Shown in pieces: positions 8,190-14,806 of a stretch of DNA of 15,125 nucleotides. Each line of letters opens with the position of its first letter. The first letter of the stretch is position 1. The DNA lies in the NCBI GenBank assembly GCA_947627145.1, contig CANQUW010000019.1, forward strand, positions 1-15,125, written 5' to 3'. The notes beneath the pieces were generated by a model. That model did not search any database. It was not told where the DNA came from and worked only from the letters and a program-made list of their open reading frames with translations. The position numbers and the translations under genes are program-made. The stretch comes from an uncultured Bacilli bacterium (GTDB taxonomy: Bacteria; Bacillota_I; Bacilli_A; RF39; UBA660).

Positions 8190-8480
8190 ATGGAAGGAAA
8201 AGAAACTATTAGTAATTATAATCATGGAATTAATTTAGTAGAAAGAAAAAATCTTGTTATTTCAGGAGTAAAAAAAATAGAAAACTTCGATAAAGAACAA
8301 TTTTTAATTGAAACAGTTATGGGAATGCTCCTAATTAAAGGAGAAGATTTAGTATTAATTAAATTAGATACACTTCAAGGAAACCTTGCTATTAAAGGTC
8401 TTATTAAAAGTCTTTCCTATATAGAAGATAACAAAATTAAAGACAAAGAAAATAGTATATTTAATAGGTTATTTAGATAA
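8190..8480 (+). CDS. yabP: Sporulation protein YabP family
   Basis: A 96-residue protein. The start ATG (8190) is chosen over an upstream in-frame TTG (8157), because AGGAGGA (8177-8183) lies six bases before it. The core (16-73), LVERKNLVISGVKKIENFD followed by FLIETVMGMLLIKGEDL, matches YabP: a short beta-rich domain with the hallmark V(x)GVxxVxxFDxxxFxLxT pattern, and the C-terminus IFNRLFR matches the usual GFFxRLFR-like end. In endospore formers yabP and yabQ are mother-cell genes, and YabQ is needed for the cortex. Here the pair lies directly after rsmG, coupled to yabQ by TAATG. Family assignment is by pattern recognition. Whether this organism sporulates cannot be told from the window. 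Confidence 0.8.
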   Translation: MEGKETISNYNHGINLVERKNLVISGVKKIENFDKEQFLIETVMGMLLIKGEDLVLIKLDTLQGNLAIKGLIKSLSYIEDNKIKDKENSIFNRLFR

Positions 8481-8800
8481 TGAACTTAAAAACACAAATA
8501 ATCTCTATGGTAGTATCATTACTATATGGTTATATATTTTCTTGTCTAGTTAATATTAATTATAAATTCTTATTTTCTAAAGTATTATGGTTTAAAATAT
8601 TAATAAATATAATCTTTATTATAGATAATGGTCTTCTCTACTTTATAATAATAAAAAGTATAAATAACGGCTATATACACTATTATTTATATATAATGAT
8701 TATACTAGGATTTTTTCTTGGATTTTTCAAAACAAGATTTATGCGAGATTGGATTGTAAAAATATATCATAAATTTTTTAAAGTAGAAAAAAATAGTTAG
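8480..8800 (+). CDS. yabQ: YabQ-like membrane protein (spore cortex family)
   Basis: A 106-residue membrane protein with three predicted membrane segments (about 6-24, 38-58, 65-83) and a basic C-terminal tail. FIIDNGLLYFIIIKSINNGY then HYYLYIMIILGFFLGFF resembles the YabQ core, in which an Asp-containing helix is followed by a polar N-x-G-x-[LI]-R-x-Y turn; here it reads NNGYIHYY, with His in place of the usual Arg. The position directly after yabP (start overlaps the yabP stop by one base, TAATG) supports the call. It is about half the length of B. subtilis YabQ, lacking the long C-terminal part. No strong Shine-Dalgarno is present, so translation is probably coupled to yabP. Confidence 0.65.
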   Translation: MNLKTQIISMVVSLLYGYIFSCLVNINYKFLFSKVLWFKILINIIFIIDNGLLYFIIIKSINNGYIHYYLYIMIILGFFLGFFKTRFMRDWIVKIYHKFFKVEKNS

Positions 8801-8824
8801 AAAGCAAAAATCTAACTATTTTTT
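8788..8824. terminator. Bidirectional terminator between yabQ and the GNAT gene
   Basis: A 14-bp perfect stem, AAAAAATAGTTAGA (8788-8801) with TCTAACTATTTTTT (8811-8824), and a 9-base loop. On either strand the 3' arm ends in six T, so it can work in both directions between convergent genes. The yabQ stop (TAG, 8798-8800) and the acetyltransferase stop (TAG, complement 8814-8812) both lie inside the stem. Confidence 0.9.
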
Positions 8825-9267
8825 CTTTTGAGCATTTGAAAATGAAACTCACTCTCACCATATAACACAAATCCTAGTCTTTTATATAGTTTTCCTACAG
8901 GATTAATTTTAAAATATTGAATAGTAATGTTTTTATTATTATGTTTTTCTAAAATATAGTTAAGAATTTTTGTACCGATTCCCCTACCCTGATATTTTTC
9001 TAGAATACAAATATTCCCTATTTCATAAGTCTCATTATCAATATCTTCTCCGTTATAAAAACCAATATCTACTCCATCGACTTCAATAATATAAGCATTA
9101 TCTTTAACTTGATTTATAAACTTATTAAAATACTCTCTTTGATCTTTATCATTCCATTTTCCATAATAATATTCTACATATTTTTTATAACATTTCTTTT
9201 TCACGTTATAAATAAAATCGTAATCTTCACAAGTAATTTTCCTTAAATTAAAATCTTTCACAATCAT
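8812..9267 (-). CDS. GNAT family N-acetyltransferase
   Basis: A 151-residue protein of the GNAT fold; the substrate is unknown. The acetyl-CoA motif A is IGNICILEKYQGRGIG (about 83-98), with the Q-x-x-G-x-G pyrophosphate loop QGRGIG. YKRLGFVLYGESEFHFQM near the C-terminus is the typical motif B region, where NPVGKLYKRLGF supplies the conserved N-x2-A/G-x2-LY-x-x-GF pattern. Start uncertain: ATG at 9267 is used here; GTG at 9270 or GTG at 9261 are alternatives, the last fitting AGAGAAGTG better as ribosome binding site. It begins 7 bases after the serS stop, so it is probably co-transcribed from the serS T-box promoter. Such enzymes next to tRNA synthetase genes vary widely; no link to serine is shown. 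Confidence 0.85.
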   Translation of the reverse strand: MIVKDFNLRKITCEDYDFIYNVKKKCYKKYVEYYYGKWNDKDQREYFNKFINQVKDNAYIIEVDGVDIGFYNGEDIDNETYEIGNICILEKYQGRGIGTKILNYILEKHNNKNITIQYFKINPVGKLYKRLGFVLYGESEFHFQMLKRKNS

Positions 9268-9274
9268 CACTTCT

Positions 9275-10555
9275 CTATTTTATATATTCCATACCATTTA
9301 AATAAGGTCTTAGAACTTTTGGAACAGTTACACTACCATCTTCATTTTGATATTGTTCAACAATTGCGGGTACTAATCTACTGGTTGCAAGTCCACTACC
9401 ATTCAAAGTACAAGCATAATGTATTTTACCATCTTTATCACGGTACTTAGTATTATTTCTTCTAGCTTGATAATCTCTACTATTAGATACACTACTAACC
9501 TCTTTATAAATACCAATACTTGGAATCCAAACTTCAACATCATAAGTTCTACACATAGCATCAGAACAATCTCCAGCTGCTAGCTTACTAACTTGAAAAT
9601 GAAGTCCTAACTCTTTCATAATTCCAGTAGCAGTATTTAAAAGTTCATTAAACGCTTCTTCTGTTTTATCCTCAGCTACATATTGTACCATTTCAACTTT
9701 ATTAAATTGATGTCCTCTAATAGTACCTCTTTCTTCTTCTCTAGAACTTCCTGCTTCAACCCTAAAACATTGAGTATAAGCAAAATATTTTTTAGGAAGA
9801 TCATCGATATCCATTATTTCATTAGCATGAATATTAACAAGCCCAGTCTCAGCAGTAGGAAGTAAAAATTTAGCATTATTAGTATTATTTTCATCATCAT
9901 GTATCATATAAACTTCATCATTAAATTTAGGAAACTGCCCTGCTCCAAATCCACATTCATGTCTTAACATATAAGGAATCATCATAAATTGAAATCCATT
10001 TTTTAAATGTGTATCAATAAAATAATTAATGAGAGCCCATTCAAGTCTAGCACCAATTCCTGTATAAATCCAACTCTTTTCTCCGGCAATCTTAACACCA
10101 CGTTCATAGTCAACCATCCCTAAATCCTTTAAGATTTCATAATGTGGCTTGATTTCAAAATCAAAATTAGGTTTTTCTAAATATATATCTATAACCTCAT
10201 TATTTTCTTTACCACCACCAACTACATCATCATCTGGAATATTAGGAAGAGCAGCAATAAAATCAAATATTTTCTTATCAAGCTCATTATACTTAATAGT
10301 TTTCTCTTCTATCTCTTCTCTCAAATTTTTCATATCTTCTACAATTTTAGTAGTATCTTTTCCTTCTTTTTTTAGTTGTGGAATACTAGCACTTATCTTT
10401 TTCCTTTCAGCGCGTAATTCATCAATTAAAACACCAAGCTTTCTTTTTTTCTTATCCCATTCTAACATCTCATCAAAATTAATATTATCCATTTTTTTCA
10501 ATAAAGCTTGTTCAATTTTTTCTTTATTATTTCTAATTCTATTTATATCTATCAT
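9275..10555 (-). CDS. serS: Seryl-tRNA synthetase
   Basis: A 426-residue class II synthetase that charges tRNA-Ser. The N-terminal helical arm (about 27-100, charged coiled coil) grips the long variable arm of tRNA-Ser. Serine-site residues lie in PTAETGL (233-239, T-x-E). Motif 2 is FRVEAGSSREEERGTIRGHQ (264-283) with the ATP-binding arginines. EVSSVSNSRDYQARR (352-366) and motif 3 NGSGLATSRLVPAIVE (385-400) complete the active site. The start ATG at 10555 has only a weak site, AAAGGAT, 12 bases upstream. It is preceded by a T-box leader with serine specifier and a 12-codon open frame, and followed by a GNAT gene. It runs against replication and against its neighbours. Some active-site neighbours (AETGL for the common AEVPL) are less usual, but no catalytic residue seems lost. 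Confidence 0.98.
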   Translation of the reverse strand: MIDINRIRNNKEKIEQALLKKMDNINFDEMLEWDKKKRKLGVLIDELRAERKKISASIPQLKKEGKDTTKIVEDMKNLREEIEEKTIKYNELDKKIFDFIAALPNIPDDDVVGGGKENNEVIDIYLEKPNFDFEIKPHYEILKDLGMVDYERGVKIAGEKSWIYTGIGARLEWALINYFIDTHLKNGFQFMMIPYMLRHECGFGAGQFPKFNDEVYMIHDDENNTNNAKFLLPTAETGLVNIHANEIMDIDDLPKKYFAYTQCFRVEAGSSREEERGTIRGHQFNKVEMVQYVAEDKTEEAFNELLNTATGIMKELGLHFQVSKLAAGDCSDAMCRTYDVEVWIPSIGIYKEVSSVSNSRDYQARRNNTKYRDKDGKIHYACTLNGSGLATSRLVPAIVEQYQNEDGSVTVPKVLRPYLNGMEYIK

Positions 10556-10592
10556 TTTAAATTCACAATCCTTTCATTATTTATTTTTTAAC

Positions 10593-10630
10593 ATCCTAAT
10601 TTTTTATTAACAAAATATATAATTCAGGAT
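10593..10630 (-). other. Hairpin in the serS leader, overlapping the mini-ORF stop
   Basis: On the minus strand ATCCT-G-AATT (10630-10621) can pair with AATT-AGGAT (10601-10593), nine pairs with one bulged G and a loop of about 19 bases. No U run follows, so it is not a terminator. The 5' arm contains the last sense base pair region and the stop of the 12-codon open frame. The same AUCCU could instead pair with AGGAU in the serS ribosome binding site (complement 10572-10568). A regulatory role is inference only. Confidence 0.4.
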
Positions 10631-10662
10631 CGCTTCACCATCCCCTTATCAAAAAAAGTCAT
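10624..10662 (-). CDS. 12-residue open frame in the serS leader (possible leader peptide)
   Basis: ATG at 10662, stop TGA at 10626-10624, encoding MTFFDKGMVKRS. It is preceded by AAGGAGATGATT (10677-10666), which matches 10 of 12 bases of the ideal complement to the 16S 3' end and ends 3 bases from the ATG, with AAGGAG itself 9 bases upstream. This is one of the strongest initiation signals in the window and much stronger than that of serS. It starts 19 bases after the T-box terminator stem, so it is transcribed only when the T-box reads through. I do not recognise the peptide. It may be a leader peptide, a translational-coupling device or a chance frame behind an SD-like sequence. Confidence 0.45.
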   Translation of the reverse strand: MTFFDKGMVKRS

Positions 10663-10681
10663 TTTAATCATCTCCTTAAAC

Positions 10682-10728
10682 AAAAAAGGATGATACCTAG
10701 GAGTCTAATAAAAGACGGTACCATCCTT
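10682..10728 (-). terminator. T-box intrinsic terminator of serS
   Basis: On the minus strand AAGGATGGTACC (10728-10717) pairs with GGTATCATCCTT (10697-10686), twelve pairs including one G-U, followed by TTTTTT. The 5' arm is the T-box sequence itself, so antiterminator and terminator exclude each other, as known for this class. Confidence 0.92.
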
Positions 10729-10884
10729 ACATTTACTTTATTTTAGATAACGGTAATTTTACCGGAAATAGTTTTCTATTTCACTTAAGGGTAGAAACTT
10801 TTAATTAATTCTATTATTTTGCACCAACCAATAACTCTCTTTGAAGAACCTACATAAAAGTCATGTCCCTATCAACGATTTATG
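10682..10884 (-). promoter_or_regulatory. T-box riboswitch, serine specifier (UCU), upstream of serS
   Basis: The leader contains every expected T-box part, read on the minus strand. Stem I carries AGAGAGTTATT (AG-bulge region) and the terminal loop GGTTGGTGCAA (10829-10819), and closes with TTTCTACCCTT, in which the specifier UCU (10795-10793, serine) is followed by the usual A. Stem II-like GAAATAG/CTATTTC (10782-10765) and stem III-like CGGTA/TACCG (10764-10751) follow. The T-box sequence AAGGATGGTACCG (10728-10716) contains the UGGU bulge that pairs with the tRNA acceptor end. Uncharged tRNA-Ser should bind, stabilise the antiterminator and allow serS transcription. The transcript start near 10884 is inferred from the promoter. 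Confidence 0.93.
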
Positions 10885-10890
10885 GACTAA

Positions 10891-10919
10891 ATTATACCAT
10901 ACGTCCTCTATTATGTCAA
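10891..10919 (-). promoter_or_regulatory. Sigma-A promoter of the serS T-box transcript
   Basis: Minus-strand TTGACA (10919-10914), 17 bases, TATAAT (10896-10891), both perfect, and the -10 is also extended by TG (TGGTATAAT). This is as strong as a housekeeping promoter can look; control is therefore left to the T-box terminator. Confidence 0.92.
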
Positions 10920-10956
10920 ATTATTGTAAATTTCCAAAAAAATACAATATCTTCTC

Positions 10957-10984
10957 TTGCGTACCTCTCAACAAGTGATATAAT
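10957..10984 (+). promoter_or_regulatory. Promoter of divIC
   Basis: TGATATAAT (10976-10984) is an extended -10 with perfect TATAAT; TTGCGT (10957-10962) is a half-matching -35 at 16 bases. It lies 26 bases before the divIC ATG and back to back with the serS promoter, with 37 bases between the two -35 elements. Confidence 0.7.
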
Positions 10985-11010
10985 GTATGTTAGAAAGGTA
11001 GCGATTTTTT

Positions 11011-11310
11011 ATGGCAAGGAAGAAAAAGAAACAAAAGTATATATCTAAAAAAAGAATTGTATTATATGCTATTTTTAGTGTTGTCATAATTGTTTTCACT
11101 ACTTTTACAACAGGGAAATATTGGGTAGAAATAGTTGATAAATATCAAGAAAAGAAAGAACTTGAAAAAAAATTAGTTAAATTAAAAGAAGAACAAGAAA
11201 AGTTAAAAGTAGATGCTGATAAACTACAAGATTCAGATTACATTGCAAGATATGCACGAGAAAAATATAATTATTCAAAGGATGGAGAGTTTATTTTACG
11301 AATTCCGTGA
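11011..11310 (+). CDS. divIC: Cell division protein DivIC/FtsB family
   Basis: A 99-residue bitopic membrane protein of the divisome that acts with FtsL and DivIB at the septum. The short basic cytoplasmic N-terminus (1-14) is followed by one membrane segment (about 15-34), a Lys/Glu-rich coiled coil (about 41-73) outside the cell, and the conserved C-terminal SDYIARYAREKYNYSKDGEF (75-94), which is diagnostic for the DivIC branch. ATG at 11011; AAGGTAG lies about ten bases upstream, a slightly long spacing. In B. subtilis divIC follows yabQ; here serS and the GNAT gene lie between them. A terminator overlaps its stop. Confidence 0.93.
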   Translation: MARKKKKQKYISKKRIVLYAIFSVVIIVFTTFTTGKYWVEIVDKYQEKKELEKKLVKLKEEQEKLKVDADKLQDSDYIARYAREKYNYSKDGEFILRIP

Positions 11311-11324
11311 AATAAACTTTTAAT
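11288..11324 (+). terminator. Terminator overlapping the divIC stop codon
   Basis: AGTTTATTTTACG (11288-11300) pairs with CGTGAAATAAACT (11306-11318), thirteen pairs with one T-G, loop AATTC, followed by TTTAATTT. The stop TGA (11308-11310) lies in the 3' arm. It separates divIC from tilS. Confidence 0.65.
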
Positions 11325-11329
11325 TTCTA

Positions 11330-11358
11330 TTGCTATATACAACTAAATTAGATACAAT
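11330..11358 (+). promoter_or_regulatory. Candidate promoter of tilS
   Basis: TTGCTA (11330-11335), 17 bases, TACAAT (11353-11358): four of six and five of six consensus bases at ideal spacing, directly after the divIC terminator and 19 bases before the tilS start. Probably also serves ftsH. Confidence 0.55.
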
Positions 11359-11377
11359 ATTTAATGGAGATGAAGTT

Positions 11378-12691
11378 ATGGATACAAAATTAAATGATTT
11401 TCACTTTGAAAAAGGTGACACTATCGTTTTAGGATGCTCATCTGGACCAGATTCAATGGCACTTTTTGATATGTTATTAAAATTAAGAGAAAAGTATAAA
11501 TTAAATCTAGTATGTGCTCATGTTAATCATAATATGAGAAAAGAAAGTGAAGAAGAATATGCTTTTTTAGAAAAGTTTTGTGATACTAATAATGTAGTAT
11601 TTGAAGGTATGATAATTAAAGAATATGGTGATGATAATTTTCATAACGAAGCAAGAAACATAAGATATCATTTTTTTGAAGATGTTGTATTAAAATATGA
11701 TGCTAAATATTTACTAACAGCTCATCATGGAGATGATTTAATAGAAACAATACTTATGAGAATATCGCGTGGTTCTAATATGCAAGGCTATAGTGGTTTT
11801 CATGAAATAGTAGAAATGGATAATTATAAAATAATAAGACCATTAATTAATTTTACCAAAGACGAACTACTTGAATATGATAAAAAAAATAATGTACCAT
11901 TCTATATAGATAAAACAAACGCAGAAGATAAATATACAAGAAATAGATACAGAAAATACATCTTACCATTTTTAAAAGAAGAAAACAAAGATATTCACTT
12001 AAAATTTCTAAAGTTCAGCAACAATCTAACAGATGCTTATAGATATATAGAAAAGCAAAGAGATAAAGCAATGAAAAAAGTAATTATAGATGAAAAAGTA
12101 AAAATAAGTGAATTTCTAGAAATAGATGAATATTTACAAAAGGAAATATTATATTATTTAGTATCTGAATATTATCAAGATGACTTATTATTAATAAATG
12201 ATTGTCATATAGATTTAATGTTAGATACCATAAGAAGAAAGAAAGCAAATATTACTCTTGATATGCCAAATGATGTAATAGCAGTAAAAAACTATGATGA
12301 ATTTTATTTAAAAAGAAATACTGAAGATATCAATGAATATGAAATACAGTTTGATACTTATGCAGACCTACCAAATCATAAAAGTATTGAAAAAATAGAT
12401 TTCACTATGGAAAATGGAAATGATATTTGTAGATTAAATAGTGAAGATATAGCCTTACCACTTACAATTAGAACAAGAAAAGTAGGGGATAGGATGAAAG
12501 TAAAAGGATTAAATGGTAGTAAAAAAATAAAAGATATATTCATAGATAAGAAAGTTATACCAGCAAAGAGAGAACTTTGGCCAATAGTTGTAGACGCTAA
12601 AGGAGAAATAGTTTGGCTACCAGGATTAAAAAAATCAAAATTTGATAAGAAAAAAACAGAATCTTATGATATAATATTAAAATATAAATGA
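11378..12691 (+). CDS. tilS: tRNA(Ile)-lysidine synthetase
   Basis: A 437-residue enzyme that converts C34 of the CAU-anticodon tRNA-Ile to lysidine, so it reads AUA; this is essential, and AUA is very common in these genes. The start ATG (11378) has GGAG eight bases upstream; an in-frame TTG at 11330 lies within the promoter and is rejected. The N-type ATPase loop reads SSGPDSMAL (21-29), where the family usually has SGGxDSxxL. AHVNHNMR and LLTAHHGDDLIETILMRISR are catalytic-domain signatures. The C-terminal domain has TIRTRKVGDRMKVKGLNGSK and VWLPGLKKSKF. tilS next to ftsH is conserved in Bacillota, though hprT usually lies between them. Its stop overlaps the ftsH leader (AAATGAGAAGGAGG). 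Confidence 0.96.
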   Translation: MDTKLNDFHFEKGDTIVLGCSSGPDSMALFDMLLKLREKYKLNLVCAHVNHNMRKESEEEYAFLEKFCDTNNVVFEGMIIKEYGDDNFHNEARNIRYHFFEDVVLKYDAKYLLTAHHGDDLIETILMRISRGSNMQGYSGFHEIVEMDNYKIIRPLINFTKDELLEYDKKNNVPFYIDKTNAEDKYTRNRYRKYILPFLKEENKDIHLKFLKFSNNLTDAYRYIEKQRDKAMKKVIIDEKVKISEFLEIDEYLQKEILYYLVSEYYQDDLLLINDCHIDLMLDTIRRKKANITLDMPNDVIAVKNYDEFYLKRNTEDINEYEIQFDTYADLPNHKSIEKIDFTMENGNDICRLNSEDIALPLTIRTRKVGDRMKVKGLNGSKKIKDIFIDKKVIPAKRELWPIVVDAKGEIVWLPGLKKSKFDKKKTESYDIILKYK

Positions 12692-12705
12692 GAAGGAGGA
12701 CTTTT

Positions 12706-14739
12706 ATGAATACAATGAACAAAAAAAATGTTAAAAGAGGATTACTTCCATACCTTTTACTAGCAGTAGTAATGCTTGGAGTATTTTACTTTTTTAATGT
12801 TTTCAATCAAAAAGTAAATATATTAACTTATAACGAATTTATGAAACAACTAGATAAAGGAAATATAGAAGAACTAGAATTAGTTCCTAGAGACAGAGCA
12901 GTAACTTATGAAGTTACAGGAAAAATAAAAGGATATAAAGAAAATGAAACTTACTTTGCACGTTTACCATTAAGTGATGAAGTAGTAAAGAAAATAACTG
13001 AAGCAAGTGAGATTCAAGATTTTAAATTTACAACAGAAGCAGATCCTGAATCAAGTTCTATTCTTTATATAATAGTAAATATCTTACCATTTGTAATACT
13101 AATAGCTATAACATTTTTCTTCTTTACTCGTCAAATGGGTGCTAACAGAAATTCACTTGATTTTGGAAAGAGTAAAGCGAAACTTAATACAGATAAAGCT
13201 AAAGTTACATTTAAAGATGTTGCTGGATTAAAAGAAGAAAAAGAAGAAGTAAAAGAATTAATAGATTTCTTAAAAAATCCAAAAAGATTCCAAAAACTTG
13301 GAGCAAGAATTCCTAAAGGAGTTTTACTAGTAGGACCTCCAGGAACAGGAAAAACTTTACTAGCACGTGCTGTAGCAGGAGAAGCAAATGTTCCATTCTA
13401 CTTTATAAGTGGTTCTGACTTTGTAGAATTATTTGTCGGAGTAGGAGCTTCACGTGTAAGAGATATGTTCCATCAAGCAAAAAGAAATGCACCATGTCTA
13501 ATATTTATAGATGAAATTGATGCCGTAGGACGTCAAAGAGGAACTGGTTTAGGAGGAGGACATGATGAAAGAGAACAAACTCTAAACCAATTACTAACTG
13601 AAATGGATGGATTTGGAGAAAATGAAGGAATAATTATTATTGCTGCAACTAACCGTCCAGATGTATTAGACCCAGCACTTTTAAGACCTGGAAGATTTGA
13701 CCGTCAAGTAACAGTTAACTTACCAGATAAAAAAGGTCGTGAAGAAATACTTAAGGTTCATGCAAGAAACAAAGTACTAGCACCTTCAGTTACATTAAAG
13801 AATCTAGCAAAAAGAACTCCAGGATTTTCTGGTGCTGACCTTGAAAACTTACTAAATGAAGCAGCACTACTTGCAGTTCGTCGTAACAAAGATAAAATTA
13901 CTATGAGCGAAGTTGATGAGGCAACAGATAGAGTTCTAATGGGACCAGCAAAAACTAGCAAGAAATATAGTGAAAATGATAGAAAACTAGTAGCATTCCA
14001 TGAAGCAGGTCATGCAGTTATCGGACTTAAACTTCAAGGAGCATGCGATGTTCAAAAAATAACTATTATCCCACGTGGTCCAGCAGGTGGATATACAATG
14101 ATGTTACCATCAGAAGAAAAAATAAATGCAACAAAGACAGATTTATTAGAACAAATAACAGGATTACTTGGAGGACGAGTAGCAGAAGAATTAACATTTA
14201 AAGAAATTACAACAGGAGCTCAAAACGATTTTGAAAAAGCAACAAAAATTGCACGTTCAATGGTAACAGAATATGGAATGAGTGATCTTGGACCTCTTCA
14301 ATTTGAACAACAAGAAGGAAGTGTATTCTTAGGAAGAGATTATAATAAACCACAACATTTCTCAAATGAGGTAGCTCATGAAATAGATACCGAAATGAGA
14401 AAAATAGTAAATAACTGCTATGAACAAGCAAAAACAATTCTAAAAGAAAATAGTGATTTACTAGAACTAATTGCTAATGTGTTACTTGAATATGAAACAA
14501 TTACAAAAGAACAAATTGATTATCTAGTAGAACATAAAAAAATGCCTGAAGAAGATGAAAATACAAGCCTTGAATCAATGTCAATTACTAACTTAAGAAA
14601 AATGGCAAAAGAACAAGGAGTTGAAAATACAGATAAAATGAGTAAGGCAGAACTATTAAAAAAACTTGATGTAGCAGAACAAACAGATGATGAAGAAGAA
14701 ATAGAAGAACAAGATGAGGACAAAGAAGAATTAGATTAA
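12706..14739 (+). CDS. ftsH: ATP-dependent zinc metalloprotease FtsH with C-terminal extension
   Basis: A 677-residue membrane-bound AAA protease that degrades damaged membrane and short-lived regulatory proteins. The start ATG (12706) has AGGAGG (12694-12699) six bases upstream; an in-frame ATG at 12688 would place that site inside the gene. Membrane segments lie at about 12-31 and 119-140, enclosing an external domain. Walker A is GPPGTGKT (210-217), Walker B IFIDEID (266-272), the second region of homology ends [10 protein letters not shown] (about 325-334), the zinc site is HEAGH (432-436), with the third ligand likely D508. After the peptidase domain comes an extension of about 60 residues: a helical repeat-like stretch (626-654, [12 protein letters not shown]...[11 protein letters not shown]) resembling Rho_N/SAP-type modules, then an acidic tail (659-677). 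A terminator follows. Confidence 0.97.
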   Translation: MNTMNKKNVKRGLLPYLLLAVVMLGVFYFFNVFNQKVNILTYNEFMKQLDKGNIEELELVPRDRAVTYEVTGKIKGYKENETYFARLPLSDEVVKKITEASEIQDFKFTTEADPESSSILYIIVNILPFVILIAITFFFFTRQMGANRNSLDFGKSKAKLNTDKAKVTFKDVAGLKEEKEEVKELIDFLKNPKRFQKLGARIPKGVLLVGPPGTGKTLLARAVAGEANVPFYFISGSDFVELFVGVGASRVRDMFHQAKRNAPCLIFIDEIDAVGRQRGTGLGGGHDEREQTLNQLLTEMDGFGENEGIIIIAATNRPDVLDPALLRPGRFDRQVTVNLPDKKGREEILKVHARNKVLAPSVTLKNLAKRTPGFSGADLENLLNEAALLAVRRNKDKITMSEVDEATDRVLMGPAKTSKKYSENDRKLVAFHEAGHAVIGLKLQGACDVQKITIIPRGPAGGYTMMLPSEEKINATKTDLLEQITGLLGGRVAEELTFKEITTGAQNDFEKATKIARSMVTEYGMSDLGPLQFEQQEGSVFLGRDYNKPQHFSNEVAHEIDTEMRKIVNNCYEQAKTILKENSDLLELIANVLLEYETITKEQIDYLVEHKKMPEEDENTSLESMSITNLRKMAKEQGVENTDKMSKAELLKKLDVAEQTDDEEEIEEQDEDKEELD

Positions 14740-14760
14740 TTATATCTAGTTCTTTTATTT
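14724..14760 (+). terminator. Terminator overlapping the ftsH stop codon
   Basis: GAATTAGAT (14728-14736) pairs with ATCTAGTTC (14744-14752), nine pairs with one T-G, extended by A-T pairs outside it; the loop TAATTAT contains the stop TAA (14737-14739). It is followed by TTTTATTTTTA. Confidence 0.65.
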
Positions 14761-14772
14761 TTACTATTTTTT

Positions 14773-14781
14773 TGGTATAAT
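14773..14781 (+). promoter_or_regulatory. Extended -10 promoter of mscL
   Basis: TGGTATAAT (14773-14781): perfect TATAAT with TG one base upstream; no good -35, only a T-rich stretch. It lies 25 bases before the mscL start. Confidence 0.65.
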
Positions 14782-14806
14782 AGGCGTGTTAGGAGTGATT
14801 AGAAGT

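Noticed and set aside
10149..10610. Plus-strand open frame of 153 codons opposite the serS 5' region
   Set aside because: Ser/Phe/Leu-rich shadow of the serS coiled-coil region, without promoter, ribosome site or family likeness.
10863..11048. Plus-strand open frame of 61 codons before divIC
   Set aside because: It covers the serS promoter and the divIC promoter and overlaps the start of divIC in another frame; no ribosome binding site supports it.
12688..12705. Earlier in-frame ATG of ftsH overlapping the tilS stop
   Set aside because: The strong AGGAGG at 12694-12699 would lie inside the gene; it is placed ideally for ATG 12706.
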